Part shown: one piece after another, positions 48,801 to 59,240 of the stretch
Numbering within the stretch: the first letter of the stretch is position 1
Layout of the letters: every line of letters begins with the position of its first letter
Source: Puccinellia tenuiflora
Taxonomy: Eukaryota; Streptophyta; Magnoliopsida; Poales; Poaceae
Assembly (NCBI GenBank): GCA_012064385.1
Contig: QRDG01000350.1
Location: forward strand, 731,851-795,850
Direction of reading: 5' to 3'
Length of the DNA: 64,000 nt
Position numbers and translations under genes: made by a program
The notes under the pieces: generated by a model
Told to the model about the DNA's origin: nothing
The model's input: only the letters and a program-made list of their open reading frames with translations
Databases searched by the model: none

Positions 48801-49583
48801 CTGGTGGCAGTCGACAAGTTCACGAAGTGGATCGAAGCAGCACCAATCACAAGTTCGACTGCCTCCTCGGCAGTTAACTTCATCAGATCGATCATCTTCA
48901 GGTTCGGCGTGCCACACAGCATCATCACCGACAACGGCTCGAACTTCACAGCCGAAGAATTCAAGGACTTCTGTTCTGACCAAGGTATCAAGCTCAACTA
49001 CGCATCTGTATCGCACCCGCAGTCCAACGGACAAGTCGAGAAAGCCAATGGCCTAGTCTGCAAGGGCGTAAAGAGGCGCCTGCGAGTGCCACTGAGGCGC
49101 GCCGCAGGTGCCTGGGTCGAAGAACTGCCATCTGTGCTGTGGAGTCTGCGCACCACGCCAAACAGATCTACCCAGTACACGCCATTCTTCATGGTGTACG
49201 GCGCTGAAGCAGTCCTGCCATGCGACATCAAGTTCGACGCTCCCCGAGTGGTGGCCTACGATGAGTCTGATGCAGAGGAAGCACTCGAGGATGACATGGA
49301 CACCCTGGACGAAGCACGCGACATCGCCCTTACCCGCACAGCCGTGTATCAGCAAGACCTGCGCAACTATCACGGGCGGCGACTCCGGCCCAGAGCGTTC
49401 GTCCCTGGTGATCTTGTCCTCCGTCTCAAGCAGAAGAAGGTGCACAAGCTTGCCTCCCCGTGGGAGGGTCCATACATCGTGACAGAGGCAATCGGCGGCG
49501 GAGCTTATCGCCTGAAGGACTCGAAGACAGGAGCAGTCTGCAACAACCCATGCGTTGCGCAACTGCGCCGATTCTACGCCTGA
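42828..49583 (+). pseudogene. gypsy gag-pol polyprotein frame interrupted by four TAG stops
   Basis: One frame stays open from ATG 42828 to TGA 49581-49583 (2,251 codons before the stop) except for TAG at 45435, 46374, 46797 and 48363; there is no frameshift. Gag has a long Ala/Thr/Ser-rich N-terminus, then the Retrotrans_gag domain (YDGKQDPRDWLEDYL ... MLTGSARGWLN) and a C-x2-H...H-x3-DC zinc-binding motif. The protease site is FMDGGSGINII near 45808. RT has CVDFTAINKCCPKDHFPLPR, FGLKNAGATYQRMM and YVDD at 46962-46973. Gypsy RNase H follows to about 47620, and the archaeal-type RNase H (FDGSKKFRSAGAG ... NNEAEYEAL) spans 47820-48200. Integrase begins near 48450 with an H-H-C-C zinc domain, has the D, D and E residues in GLDMVG, ITDNGS and NGQVEKANG, and ends LRRFYA. 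Confidence 0.93.
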
Positions 49584-49764
49584 TCGACCCCAATTTGTAA
49601 CAGTACAATGTCAAGAAGCGGCAGGTTTCAGACGCACTCTTTCCCTCACCAGGGTACCCGAGGGGACTGGAAGGGTTTTAATGAGGCGGCCTGCTCGCAA
49701 AAATCAATAAAGTGATTTGAGGAACAAGCTCTCCCTTCTACCTTTGTCAGCAAGCAACATAAAC
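49584..49764 (+). other. post-pol spacer
   Basis: This is a short untranslated stretch with AATAAAG near 49706, ahead of the tandem array. Confidence 0.4.
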
Positions 49765-50592
49765 CTAGGACGCCACCCGAACCACTCGGGGGCTGCGCCA
49801 TACAGGTTCAACTCGAAAATCCTCGGCCGCCACCCGAACCCCTCGGGGGCTGCGCCGCACAGGTCTAAGTCAAAACCTAGGCCGCCACCCGAACCACTCG
49901 GGGGCTGCGCCGCACAGGTCCAACCCTAAAATCCTCGGCCGCCACCCGAACCACTCGGGGGCTGCGCTGTACAGGTCTAAGTCAAAACCTAGGCCGCCAC
50001 CCGAACCACTCGGGGGCTGCGCCATACAGGTTCAACTCGAAAATCCTCGGCCGCCACCCGAACCACTCGGGGCTACGCCGCACAGGTCTAAGTCAATCTA
50101 GGCTGCCACCCGAACCACTCGGGGGCTGCGCCACACAGGTCCAACCCTAAAATCCTCGGCCGCCACCCGAACCACTCGGGGGCTGCGCTGTACAGGTCTA
50201 AGTCAAAACCTAGGCCGCCACCCGAACCACTCGGGGGCTGCGCCATACAGGTCTAACTCGAAAATCCTCGGCCGCCACCCGAACCACTCGGGGGCTGCGC
50301 CGCACAGGTCCAAGTCAACCTAGGCCGCCACTCGACGCACTCGGGGGCTGCGCCGTACAGGTCTAACACAAAAAGCCTTGGCTGCACTCGACGCACTCGG
50401 GGGCTGCGCCGCACAGGTCTAACTCGAAAACGCCTCGGCCGCACTCGAAAGCACCCGGGGGCTGCGCCGCACAGGCCTGACTCGAAAACGCTTCGGTCGC
50501 ACTCGAAGCACTCGGGGGCTGCGCCGCACAAGCCTGACTCGACGCACCCCGGCCGCACTCAACCCGCTCGGGAGCTGCGCCATACGGGTTTA
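49765..50592 (+). repeat. 55-bp tandem repeat array in the gypsy 3' region, about 15 copies
   Basis: Each unit carries CACTCGGGGGCTGCGC followed by a variable TACAGGTC linker, then CCGCCACCCGAAC. Linkers recur with a period of four units, so a higher-order repeat of about 220 bp is visible between 49780 and 50290. Units after 50310 are shorter and more diverged (GCACTCGACGCACTCGG). Tandem repeats in the 3' region are known for Tat/Retand elements. Confidence 0.92.
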
Positions 50593-50719
50593 CAGAAATC
50601 TACAATACACAATTTATTCACTCGGAGGCTCCGACGACCTCGGCATACATACACTTATGCTCCCACTTGGGAAAAATATCTCTTACAAACTAATGCTATA
50701 CAGCAACAGTCTGGTATTC

Positions 50720-51587
50720 TTATTCTACAGGTTCCTCCTTTGGCGCATCGAGTGGCCCTACAAGTTGCTCACTGAAGCTTTGGACCTGTTGAATCATCTG
50801 ACGCGCAGCCGCAAGGGTGTCGGCGTAGTCATCTGCTCCAGGCAAGCCATCAAGCACCTTGTCCAAGGGAAGATGAGGCCGGTGCATTCGAACGTACGCC
50901 AGCGCAACGTTCGCCCCGCCAACAAGCTGGGTGTGCGCGACTTCCTTCAACGCCTTGACCTTGCCCTCGCGGTACCTCTCCAGCAGCGCAGCCAGTCCGC
51001 TAGGCTGCTCGTTGTGCGGAAAGAACACCTTGTTGACCTGCAGGAGGGTCTTTCTGCAACCTTCCAAGAGCAAATCAGCCCGCCAGGTGCGATCCAGCAT
51101 TCTAGCCAGTACACTGCCCTTGGATTTGTCTGACCAAAATTGACAAGCTTCGAGTGAGTCACCGGCGGCTTCTCTATCCACCCGCTCGTCCACTCGACCC
51201 TGCTCGGCCTTCCAGTCAGCATTCACATCTGCATCAAGACCCAGCACTTAGAACAGTGAAAGCATAAAGAAGCCGGAGCAAAGCGCCAGAAGACCAACCT
51301 TGCAGTTGTCGACTGATCAAGTCTATCTGGCCAAGAAGGAACTCCTCACGCTGTGAGAACGGCGCAGCAGGCCGCGACTTCAAGCGCTCCAACTCCACCT
51401 CAGCGGTCTTCAACTTCGACTCGAGCTCAATAATCTTGTTCCTCATGAAGGTGATCACTCGCTGGTCATTTACACTTCGCGCAGGAGCCGGAGGAGTCCG
51501 ACGGCGACGGCGATCAGGTGCGGCTGAAGAGGTGTCCTCCTCATCGTCCACACCAGTCGCTCCAGCAACCACGGGAGCCTCGCCCAT
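50720..51587 (-). CDS. antisense gene of the gypsy element, coiled-coil protein, intact
   Basis: Two exons, 51299-51587 and 50720-51246, join in phase (52-bp intron with GT and AG borders) to give 271 residues. The start is MGEAPVVAGATG, then an acidic and arginine-rich stretch, a coiled coil (NKIIELESKLKTAEVELERL), and a helical C-terminal half ending APKEEPVE. It lies opposite to the retrotransposon, just after the tandem array. Antisense genes here are a known feature of Tat elements, but their role is not settled. An acceptor directly before 51593 suggests it may instead be the last two exons of the larger antisense gene starting at 54886. I see no broken frame. Confidence 0.6.
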
Positions 51588-51767
51588 CTCAGACTGCCAA
51601 ATTCGACAGTGGCAAATGAGGAAGACATTCAAACATAGATATGAAAGAAGACTCGAGGGCACATATTCACATTTTCAACATTAGCATGATTCACGGCCAG
51701 AAGACCGCAAACTACATAGTTCATTACAGACCAAGACCAAAAGTAGAGGAATTTTAAATAACGGAAT

Positions 51768-54700
51768 CTACATCGCAGACTCCGACCGAGAACGGCCCTT
51801 CTTAGCGGCCAACTCTGCAGCCTTGGCGATTCTTTTCTCGAAAGTGGCAACCAACTTCACAGCCAGCTGACTCGCCCGCGCCTTCACACAGCTAAGGGAC
51901 GCGGTTTTGCCATCAGGCCTCCGAGGGAAGTCGCTGACAACCTTCTCAAAGTCACCTGCGACTTGGTGACCAAGTAGGAGCTGGAAAGTGAGCTCTGAGC
52001 CACGTACCGTCTGAGCACGCGTGTAGTCCGCCATGGTGGTCGTTTCGCCTTCAAACGGAGCCGCAAGCGCGTCAACAGCGACCGGCGACGGCTGGTTGGG
52101 GAAGATGCTCCGGTGCACAGTCGCCAAGGCGCCTGTCGACATCTGCAGCGCCGTTGACGCATATGCACAGACGCGATCGACGAAGCCGACAGCCTCGGCC
52201 AAGCTGACATTGGCACTGGAAGTTCCTTCGGGAGGAGCACCTCCGTAAGTCTCTGCTCCAAAAAGACCACACTGATAAGACACCAGAAGTCGACACAAGA
52301 AAAAGTACGCAAACAGCCGAGATACTTACGTCCAGTAGCGTCGGCGAGTGAGAGCAAATGCTCAACCTGGGCCTTCTCCAGTTCATCCCGGGCTCGCTCA
52401 CGCTTTTGAGCTTCGCCCAGTGACTTCTCCAGCTCCGCGACCCGCTTCGCCAGGCTCTCCCTTTCGCCTATGGATCACCGGAGCAAAGTTAACAACGAAG
52501 ATTGTCGGGGATGTAATCCCCGGTACCCCAAAGTTATTCGGTGGTTGAGTAATAAAAGAGATAAACGGGAAATAAATATGTGCAGAATAGAGGAAAAACG
52601 GAGAAAAAAGACTCCCTGGGCCGAGTCTGGTGCGACCCGGTCCGAAATACCCCAGACTCGGCTGGGCCGGCCTCCCAAACCCGGCTGGGCCACTTCCCTG
52701 CACTCGGGTGGGCCGAGTGCCCCTCACCCGGCTGGGTCAGATCTTGTGACCCGGGTGGGCCGAGTTGCCAGCACCCGGGTGGGCCGAATTACTGAGACGT
52801 GGCTGGGCCGGGAGTGCCAGGCCGGCATCGATCGTTTGATCCCGGTCGAATCGGCGCCAGGCCGGCTTCGATCGATCGAGCTCCCCTGCCGAGTCAGCTC
52901 GATCCGGGCCTCGTCGCTCCGCCGCCGGGTCGATCCCAGGCCTCGTCGCTCCTCCGCCGGATCGATCCCAGGCCGGCGTAGTCGCTCCCTCGCCCGGATC
53001 GTCCCAGGCCAACACCGATCGTTTCCCTGCCGAATCGATCACTCGGCTGCATACCGATCAGGGCAGGAACGATTCAGGTCGGCTCCGATACTTTCCTGCC
53101 GAGTCAGGTATAGGTCGGCACGGCACACGGGACTCACCTGCCGAGTCAGCGGCAGGCAAGCGTATAGGACCTCATAACCGGATCATCTGTCAGGACGGAT
53201 CACCTCCAACGTCACCGAGTCACGCCGGCTTCCAGGATTGCTCCGAGGCAAAGTGTGCTGCACCGACATATATAAATATAAACTACTGCCTCCCAGGAGA
53301 TANCGTCACCCGCCTGCGGCTCTTCTCCGGTCGCCTTCGCGGTCTGCTCGAACACGGGAGCAGAAGTGTGCTCCATCTCTGGAGGCGAAGAACCAACAGC
53401 GCCAGTACGGTCGCTGCGACAAGATAATTCAATTCAAATACTCGCAAAGTCAAAAAGTGCACTCGACGAAACAAGGTGATGGTTGCAAGACTAACCTGGT
53501 GATGTCCAGATCATCTTCGCTGCCCAGGGAAACGGAGGGCATCCTCGCGAACCCAGTCGGCGGTGCAGAGCTAAGGGGAGGCACGACCAAAGGCTCCGTC
53601 GGGTCGCTCGCGTGCCTGGCACCAGAGGACGACCCGCTCGCCTCGTCCACGTTCTCCACCTCCACCTGCTTTGCGGGTGACGAAGCCGAAGCAGACTCGC
53701 CACTCTTTCGCTTCTGCCGCTTCAGCAGCGGCTCCTCATCCTCGTCATCCTCCTCCAAGGTTTCACTCCGAGAAGTGGCGGAGGGAACTTCATCGTCATC
53801 AACCTCTTCATCCTCAGGGAACTCTGCCTCTTCATGAGGTCCATTCTCCATCAACGGAGGAAGGCTGACAATGTTGGAACGACCCTGTCAAGAAATTCGG
53901 GTCAGACAAAAGAAGATTTCGACAAAACATACAAGACAGAAGCAAAGCAAAAGGAAGCTTACCTCAGGCACAGGGTTGTTCGGCCCATACGGCTGGACCG
54001 GGCACTTGACGTTGCACGGATTGGCGGCTCGGAGACTGGTGATGCTCCTCACTTTCGACTCAACTTCGTCATCGCCGATTTCATTGCCGTGCTCAAGCGC
54101 CCACATCGGGTGGACGCGAACACGGAGCGGCTGCACCCGAAGCCTGAAGAAGGTGGCAATGAGATGCACCCCACCTGTCTCGCGCCCAAGACTCTTCAAT
54201 AGGCCACTAAGAAGAGCCAGCAAGGGTTGAGTCGCCTCCCTGTCTTCCTTCGACAGCGGGTGCGCCCATGCCTTCGTCTTCCTCAACTCGCGATCAGCCA
54301 CGAAGGGAAGAAGCCCTTCCTGGTCGCACCTGACGTAGAACCACTTCTTCCGCCAGCCTTGGACGGAGTCAGATTTCTTCATCTGGAAGAAGGTGGTGTC
54401 GCCACGCACCTGGATGCCGAAGCCGCCCACCGGTACACTTGCCTGCTCTTCCCACGTTCCTCCTGATGAGGAACAGCGACTTCTCACAGCGGCCAATGGG
54501 GTGCGATCCCCAAGAAGCACTCGCAGAGCACGATAAAGCTCGCGATGCTCAAGACGCTATTGGGATTCAGATCGTGGATCTGAACCCCATAAGCATACAG
54601 AAGACCACAAACAAAATCGTGGAGGGGGAACCGAAACCCCGCGGAAGAAATCCACGAAGCATACGCGTTCCCCCTCGCGAGGGGCAGGGAATACCTCCTT

Positions 54701-54886
54701 CCCTGGAGCGCGCACCGCCGCCTGGTCCGCCGGCGGCAGCAGCCCCTGCGCGCGGAGGCCCTCAAGATCGGCCTTCTTCACCGATGACTTCGTCCAGTCG
54801 CCCTCGGGCTTCTTCATCACGCTAGCCTCGGTGGCGGCGACGGCGCCGGCGGCAGACTTTCCCCTCTTCATCGTGACCTTGCTCAT
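51768..54886 (-). pseudogene. antisense gene with Transposase_28-like domain, decayed
   Basis: The start is MSKVTMKRGKSAAGA at 54886. Exon 1 (53963-54886) resembles the 'putative gypsy type transposon' domain (Transposase_28): LEGLRAQGLLPPADQAAVR, LNPNSVLSIASFIVLCECF, QVRGDTTFFQMKKSD and WRKKWFYVRCD. At least two frameshifts (near 54640 and 54480) break it. Exon 2 (53496-53884) is acidic and serine-rich (EFPEDEEVDDDEVPS). Exon 3 (52330-52467) is a coiled coil (AKRVAELEKSLGEAQKRERA). Exon 4 (51768-52252) ends in a basic KKGRSRSESAM followed by TAG. Exons 3 and 4 agree in phase; exons 2 and 3 do not, so an exon or bases are lost near the solo LTR between them. Confidence 0.7.
52503..53421 (+). 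mobile_element. solo LTR (919 bp) inside an antisense-gene intron
   Basis: It starts TGTCGGGGATGTAATCCCCG and ends CGCTGCGACA, flanked by the 4-bp repeat AGAT (52499-52502 and 53422-53425). A TATATAAATATA box at 53268-53279 gives plus orientation. The middle is rich in GGCTGGGCCG and CGATCG motifs. No gag or pol lies inside. One base at 53303 is ambiguous (N). A five-base duplication would be more usual, so one base may have changed. Confidence 0.75.
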
Positions 54887-54985
54887 GGTGAGTGGAGAAG
54901 AATCTGGCAGAGGAGCAGCAATGGAGGAGAGAGCGGTTGAGACGACGGCGAAATGGAGATGGGATGAACTGTTCCCCACCGCGGT

Positions 54986-54996
54986 GAAAAATATAT
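54986..54996 (-). promoter_or_regulatory. candidate TATA box of the antisense gene
   Basis: GGTATATATTTTT-like sequence on the minus strand lies about 100 bp upstream of the antisense ATG at 54886, within the gypsy 3' region. Confidence 0.45.
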
Positions 54997-55293
54997 ACCG
55001 CGGGGTCGGTTCATCCTGGCCGTTCCCTGTGAAACCGCTCTCCACACCTCATCTGGCCATCCACGCGTCGCGCAGAGATGCCAACCGTCGCCGCCCACGC
55101 CGCCCACTACGCGCAGGAATCGAGGCACCTTCATCACGCCGCAAAAAGTTCGCGCCCAACGGTCAGATCAGTCAATGCTGGCACTGGGACCACCATGTCA
55201 CGTCCCATCGGATACAGAGCACGCCGAAAACGTCAGCGCTGACGTCATCTGCGGAGGCGCAGCAAGCCAATGGGTTGATGGAGCACCCGGACA

Positions 55294-55406
55294 GTTCATT
55301 CGAGTGCAACAAAGGTACAGTAAGCTCTAAGAGCTGAGTCGGCTCGACAAGTTCATTCGAGTGCAAAATAAATACAGTAAGCTCCACGAGCTGAGCAAAC
55401 TTAAGC
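55294..55406. repeat. 56-bp tandem duplication near the gypsy 3' end
   Basis: Two copies begin GTTCATTCGAGTGCAA at 55294 and 55350 and continue through TACAGTAAGCTC and GAGCTGAG. Confidence 0.8.
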
Positions 55407-55576
55407 AGTAAGCCAAACCGGCCGAGTACAAAGTAAGTCATGCAAAGCAAGTTGCGACTCCGTCAATTCGAGTCCCTTCTTCACTCCCATCGGGAGCGGG
55501 CTTTTCGACTGAAGGGAAAAATTGAGTTTAACCTCAATTGCAAGCAATTCAGCTTAATCTCGGGGGCTATTCCCAT

Positions 55577-55599
55577 CGGGAGCGCTGTTCGCGCTCCCG
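55577..55599. repeat. short GC-rich hairpin upstream of the polypurine tract
   Basis: The 8-bp stem CGGGAGCG (55577-55584) pairs with CGCTCCCG (55592-55599) around a 7-base loop. It follows a CTCGGGGGCTATTCCC motif. Confidence 0.6.
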
Positions 55600-55799
55600 A
55601 ATGACTCAGAACAATCGCAGTCGAAAAATCACCGACCAGAGCAACACTCGCAGTTTTCACCCTGCAGTCGATGTTTCGACTAAGGAATCCTCCATAAGCC
55701 CTGAACGGCCGGAGTGGACCATTTTGTTTGTTCCTTTCAGGAACCCGGTGGCGTGCCCAGAAGGAAGGAGTCCTTTATCCGACTCTACGATTCGACTAA

Positions 55800-55814
55800 G
55801 CACTCGGGGGCTAC
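55800..55814 (+). promoter_or_regulatory. gypsy polypurine-tract region
   Basis: GCACTCGGGGGCTAC immediately precedes the 3' LTR. The G run sits where the plus-strand primer tract belongs, and the sequence is shared with the tandem array units at 49765-50592. Confidence 0.7.
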
Positions 55815-56275
55815 TGTCGTGGGGTTACTCTTTGATTACCCCACGGTGGTGATACCTGGGTCACGCCGAGTCCATCAATCCTATGGCGAGGGTCCAAGGA
55901 AGGCCCAAGAAGGACGACGTGCGGCCCAAGATAGTCGACGTTAGGTCATCAGCCTTGATCGTCCTGTAAGTGCCATCGGCACCGTTCACCCGAGACCCAG
56001 CCTATCATATAAAGGCTGGGAGGGTCCCTCGCCTAGGGTAACTCAACGCCAGCTCATAGCCGCCAGCTCAAACCCTAGCGAGATCGCCATCTCGCCATTG
56101 TAGCCACGCTCAACATCAATACCAGACAAGCAGGAAGTAGGGTGTTATCCTCCGAGAGCCTGAAACTGGGTAAAACATCGCCTGTTAGCCGTCGTGATCA
56201 CCAGCGCTCATCTCTCTCCCCCTCAATCAACCCGGGGTGCTTAACCCAGGGATTTGCCGAGTCCCAACCTCGTCA
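55815..56275 (+). repeat. gypsy 3' LTR
   Basis: It starts TGTCGTGGGGTTACTC and ends CAACCTCGTCA, as the 5' LTR does. It differs from it by about 20 substitutions and two single-base indels. Confidence 0.95.
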
Positions 56276-56358
56276 ATGTGCTAGAGCTGGCTTTTGCACG
56301 AGAGCTTATTTAACTTCTCTCTCCTCCTCTCTCCTCTAAGGATCTATTGCACTTGCTC
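56276..56358. mobile_element. truncated MITE fragment at the gypsy right flank
   Basis: The segment ends ATTGCACTTGCTCTAAG, which resembles the TTAGAGCAAGTGCAAT terminus of a common grass MITE read in reverse. Its other end is cut off at the gypsy LTR. Confidence 0.45.
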
Positions 56359-56404
56359 TAAGTGACCCGCAGGGAGATCCATATTAATTGTTGTAGATTT
56401 AGTG

Positions 56405-56612
56405 CTAAATTTGCGACAATTAATATGGATCGGACAAAGAATTAATTTCTCTTTTTGATAAAATGGGTCGCACCAGTTCCAATACTAATGCAACCACAGT
56501 AGTCTCCCACTAAATCTGCGACGATTAATATGGATCGGACAGAGTATTCAGTTTTTTCCCCATAAAATGAGTCGCCCTGGTCCATTACTCATGCAACCAC
56601 AGTAGTGTCCAA
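56405..56612. repeat. 104-bp tandem duplication
   Basis: Copies at 56405-56509 and 56510-56612 share CTAAAT-TGCGAC-ATTAATATGGATCGGAC and end CAACCACAGTAGT. They differ at a moderate number of sites. Confidence 0.8.
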
Positions 56613-57538
56613 CATATTCTGGTCCCAAAATAACAACAACCAAACTCCAAAACTACCTAAAACGCTTAAACGAGATCTAAAAAGAGATGAGCATTTTCCA
56701 CAAGAGCTTCACAGGAAAGTTTGTGGCGCCACTTCATCATCAGGTGCGACTGCAGATTGGGGGTCTGACTTGGAAAAACATCAGGCTCATCCAAGACCCA
56801 ACAACCGGACACTCACATCCAAGTGATTCTTAGCAGTTCCCCATCCGGTGATCAAATTTCAATAAGTTCAAGTCTAGCTGATTTGAGTGTTTGTCCAGGC
56901 AGAGAACCTTCCGCTCTTGATTGACATCCAATTCTTCATAGAACCTCCTTGAGTTAAACATAGCCAGCTTATCCCCTGAAAGGACATGTTATTTCACATT
57001 TCACTAATTCACCATCTAGCAACTGATTAAAAATCAGCTCTAACACTTCACTGTTAATTTGGAATCTGATGGTACGTTGTTTGTCGTGTCTTTTGCAATT
57101 TAGCCCCTAAAGATTAGAAAATCACCCGCATTCTAAGACATTTCAATGTAATCTTCCAACCGATCAAATTCCACGCGACCCCGAGCATCTCTCTCTCTCC
57201 CTACCGTCCTTCATGCTCAACCACACAAGCACCATCACCCCTTGCCTCCTCCACCGCGCAAGCATCGCCGCCCTAGCCCGATGATGACATCGGTGGGCAG
57301 ACTCGACGACGAAGGTCTTTTCCGTGGGTTATGTAGATTGCGTTGGTGCCTAAGTTGGCTGTGGGTGCCCTTGAGAGTACTACCGTGTTTCATAAGTGTC
57401 GGTGAGTGTGTTCGTGAGGATTTTACTCTGATTATTCACTACTTAACTAGACAAAAAAATCATTTCAATTAGTAAGATAAGATGAGCCCAAAAAAAAAAC
57501 TACGTCCGTTTCAAAAAAAAAAAAGAACTACTCGTGGA
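56613..57538. other. intergenic spacer
   Basis: No recognisable gene was seen. Short open frames at 56605-56826 and 57242-57472 lack known motifs. A-rich runs lie at 57490-57525. Confidence 0.3.
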
Positions 57539-57769
57539 TCAGCTGCTCCTATCTATATGCACACCCATACGGATCACGCACATCGCAGCCACGAGCTGTT
57601 CCCTCTCCACGGGAGACATATGTGCCCATGTGGCTCCGTTCGATACCCGAGGCGGAAGCTCAGGGTCGAATCGAATAGTATATCCGACTTCGTTGCCACG
57701 CGTGCGCGCATGTAGCACGAGGGTGTGGTGACTAGGCACGGAGACGTCCAACAATCGCAGCACGGCCAT
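57539..57769 (-). CDS. hypothetical 76-residue ORF
   Basis: The frame starts MAVLRLLDVSVPSHHTLVLH with a good ATGGC context. It has a balanced, protein-like composition and ends VIRMGVHIDRSS. I recognise no domain, signal peptide or membrane segment. It is more GC-rich than its surroundings. It could be a fragment of a larger gene or chance. Confidence 0.22.
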   Translation of the reverse strand: MAVLRLLDVSVPSHHTLVLHARTRGNEVGYTIRFDPELPPRVSNGATWAHMSPVEREQLVAAMCVIRMGVHIDRSS

Positions 57770-58697
57770 GATAGGGGGCGCCTACTCATGCGTACGACAA
57801 CCACACTTGTATTCTTTGAGTTTATTTACCCGGAGGATGAGGGGCAATGATGGATGTAGTATATTTGCAAAAGATGCCATGTATCTTCACAACCTGTACC
57901 AAGAGATTTGGTGCCGCGTCCTCCTCGATATCCGCATACATATACTCTCCTATATCTATCAGGAGGAGTATATTACAGTACAGAATTGCACTAGAAGGAT
58001 AAGTCGCGCTTTGCCGCATCCGTATTGTCTTTGCTATGTAAGTTTTTATCTTTATTTTCGTACTTACCGATCTTCGACAAAAAATAACTGCATCTAGATA
58101 TAGTTCAGATGCGTAGAAGTTAATTTGCTAAGTATGTAACGTCCATCGGACTGTCATTCAATGTCTTCTTATTTTTTTTAACCGGTGTCGTTTTTAGTCT
58201 CTCACGATCTGACCTCATATGTAACCGGTAGTCACCCTTTCCTTCGACCGACATCTGTACCTAGATGTACTACTGCTCTAAAACAAACTCCTCCACATAT
58301 TGTATATAATTGTTTCTATCAGTTCGGCGAATATCCCAAGCAAGGGATATGATGTCTAGGAGGGTAGCGAAGGGAGGTGGCTTGGAACATGGTTCTACAT
58401 TACGTTTGCATATTGATTTTTTTTCCTGCTTCTGGAGAAACACAAACACGTGCGTTTGGTTATATAGTGTGTTTCATGTACTCTCACCACTTGGCTACTT
58501 AATGAACTTACCTCACCCCACCATACTTGAGCAAATTCATCTACTTGACAACCACATATGAAGCGGCGAGCGGGGTAATCGCGCGACGGCGGTGCGGCAG
58601 GAGCACACCAGTGAAGTTTGTAGCGGAAGCGAACATACAAGCACACCATGAACACATAGAACAAGCATAGTATAAATATGTACATACATAACATCTA
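57770..58697. other. intergenic spacer
   Basis: Nothing recognisable was found; only scattered short open frames are present. Confidence 0.3.
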
Positions 58698-59240
58698 TGC
58701 TTATATGTCCATCGAAATAAAAAAATTATAGCATGAAAGTTGTGGCAAAATATGAGATGGATCTATATGTCAAAATAAATTTCAAACAGTCAAACGAGTG
58801 ATCGATGAATTTGATAAAAAAATATCAAAATATGGTACACACTTCGGTCCAAAATTAACAATTTATAGTCGATGAAATTTAAAACCAGTCACCGAATAAA
58901 ACCTACTTGTGGACTCGCATATATTTCGTGTACATTTTATTTCGAATCAAAATACGTTGTGTAAATTAATGTTTATATGTCCGTTGAAATAAAAAAAATT
59001 ACAACACAAAAGTTGTGGCAAAAGATGAGGTGGATCTATATGTCAAAATAAATATCAAACGGTTGAACGAGTGCAATGAATTTGATAAAATTCTTCAAAA
59101 TATGATACAAACTTCGGTCCAATATTAACAATTTATAGTCGACGGAATTTAAAACCGATCATGGGAATAAACCTACTTATAGACGCACATATATTTCGTG
59201 TACATTTTATCTTCAATCAAAATACCGCTGTGCAAATTAA
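58698..59240. repeat. 272-bp tandem duplication, two copies
   Basis: Copy 1 (58698-58969) and copy 2 (58970-59240) share TTATATGTCC, AAAGTTGTGGCAAAA, GGATCTATATGTCAAAATAA, AACTTCGGTCCAA and CATATATTTCGTGTACATTTTAT blocks in the same order. Divergence is moderate, so the duplication is not recent. Confidence 0.88.

Larger units (their letters stand above)
42331..56275 (+). mobile_element. Ty3/gypsy retrotransposon, Tat/Retand lineage, nearly complete
   Basis: Two LTRs (459 and 461 bp) bound 13.9 kb with PBS, gag, protease, RT, two RNase H domains, integrase, a tandem-repeat 3' region, antisense genes and a polypurine tract. The second, archaeal-type RNase H after the gypsy RNase H, together with antisense genes between integrase and the 3' LTR, marks the Tat lineage. 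By hand count the LTRs differ at about 20 positions plus two indels, near 4.4%. At 1.3e-8 substitutions per site per year, and if both LTRs belong to one insertion, that is under 2 million years. The flanking pentamers (CGTGG and ATGTG) differ. Confidence 0.93.

Noticed and set aside
49765..50592. Regular repeats with variable linkers that might suggest a CRISPR array
   Set aside because: The units are directly tandem inside a plant retrotransposon, linkers are shared between units, and there are no cas genes.
53303..53303. Ambiguous base N as evidence of a gap
   Set aside because: A single N is a base-call ambiguity; flanking sequence reads through without a break.
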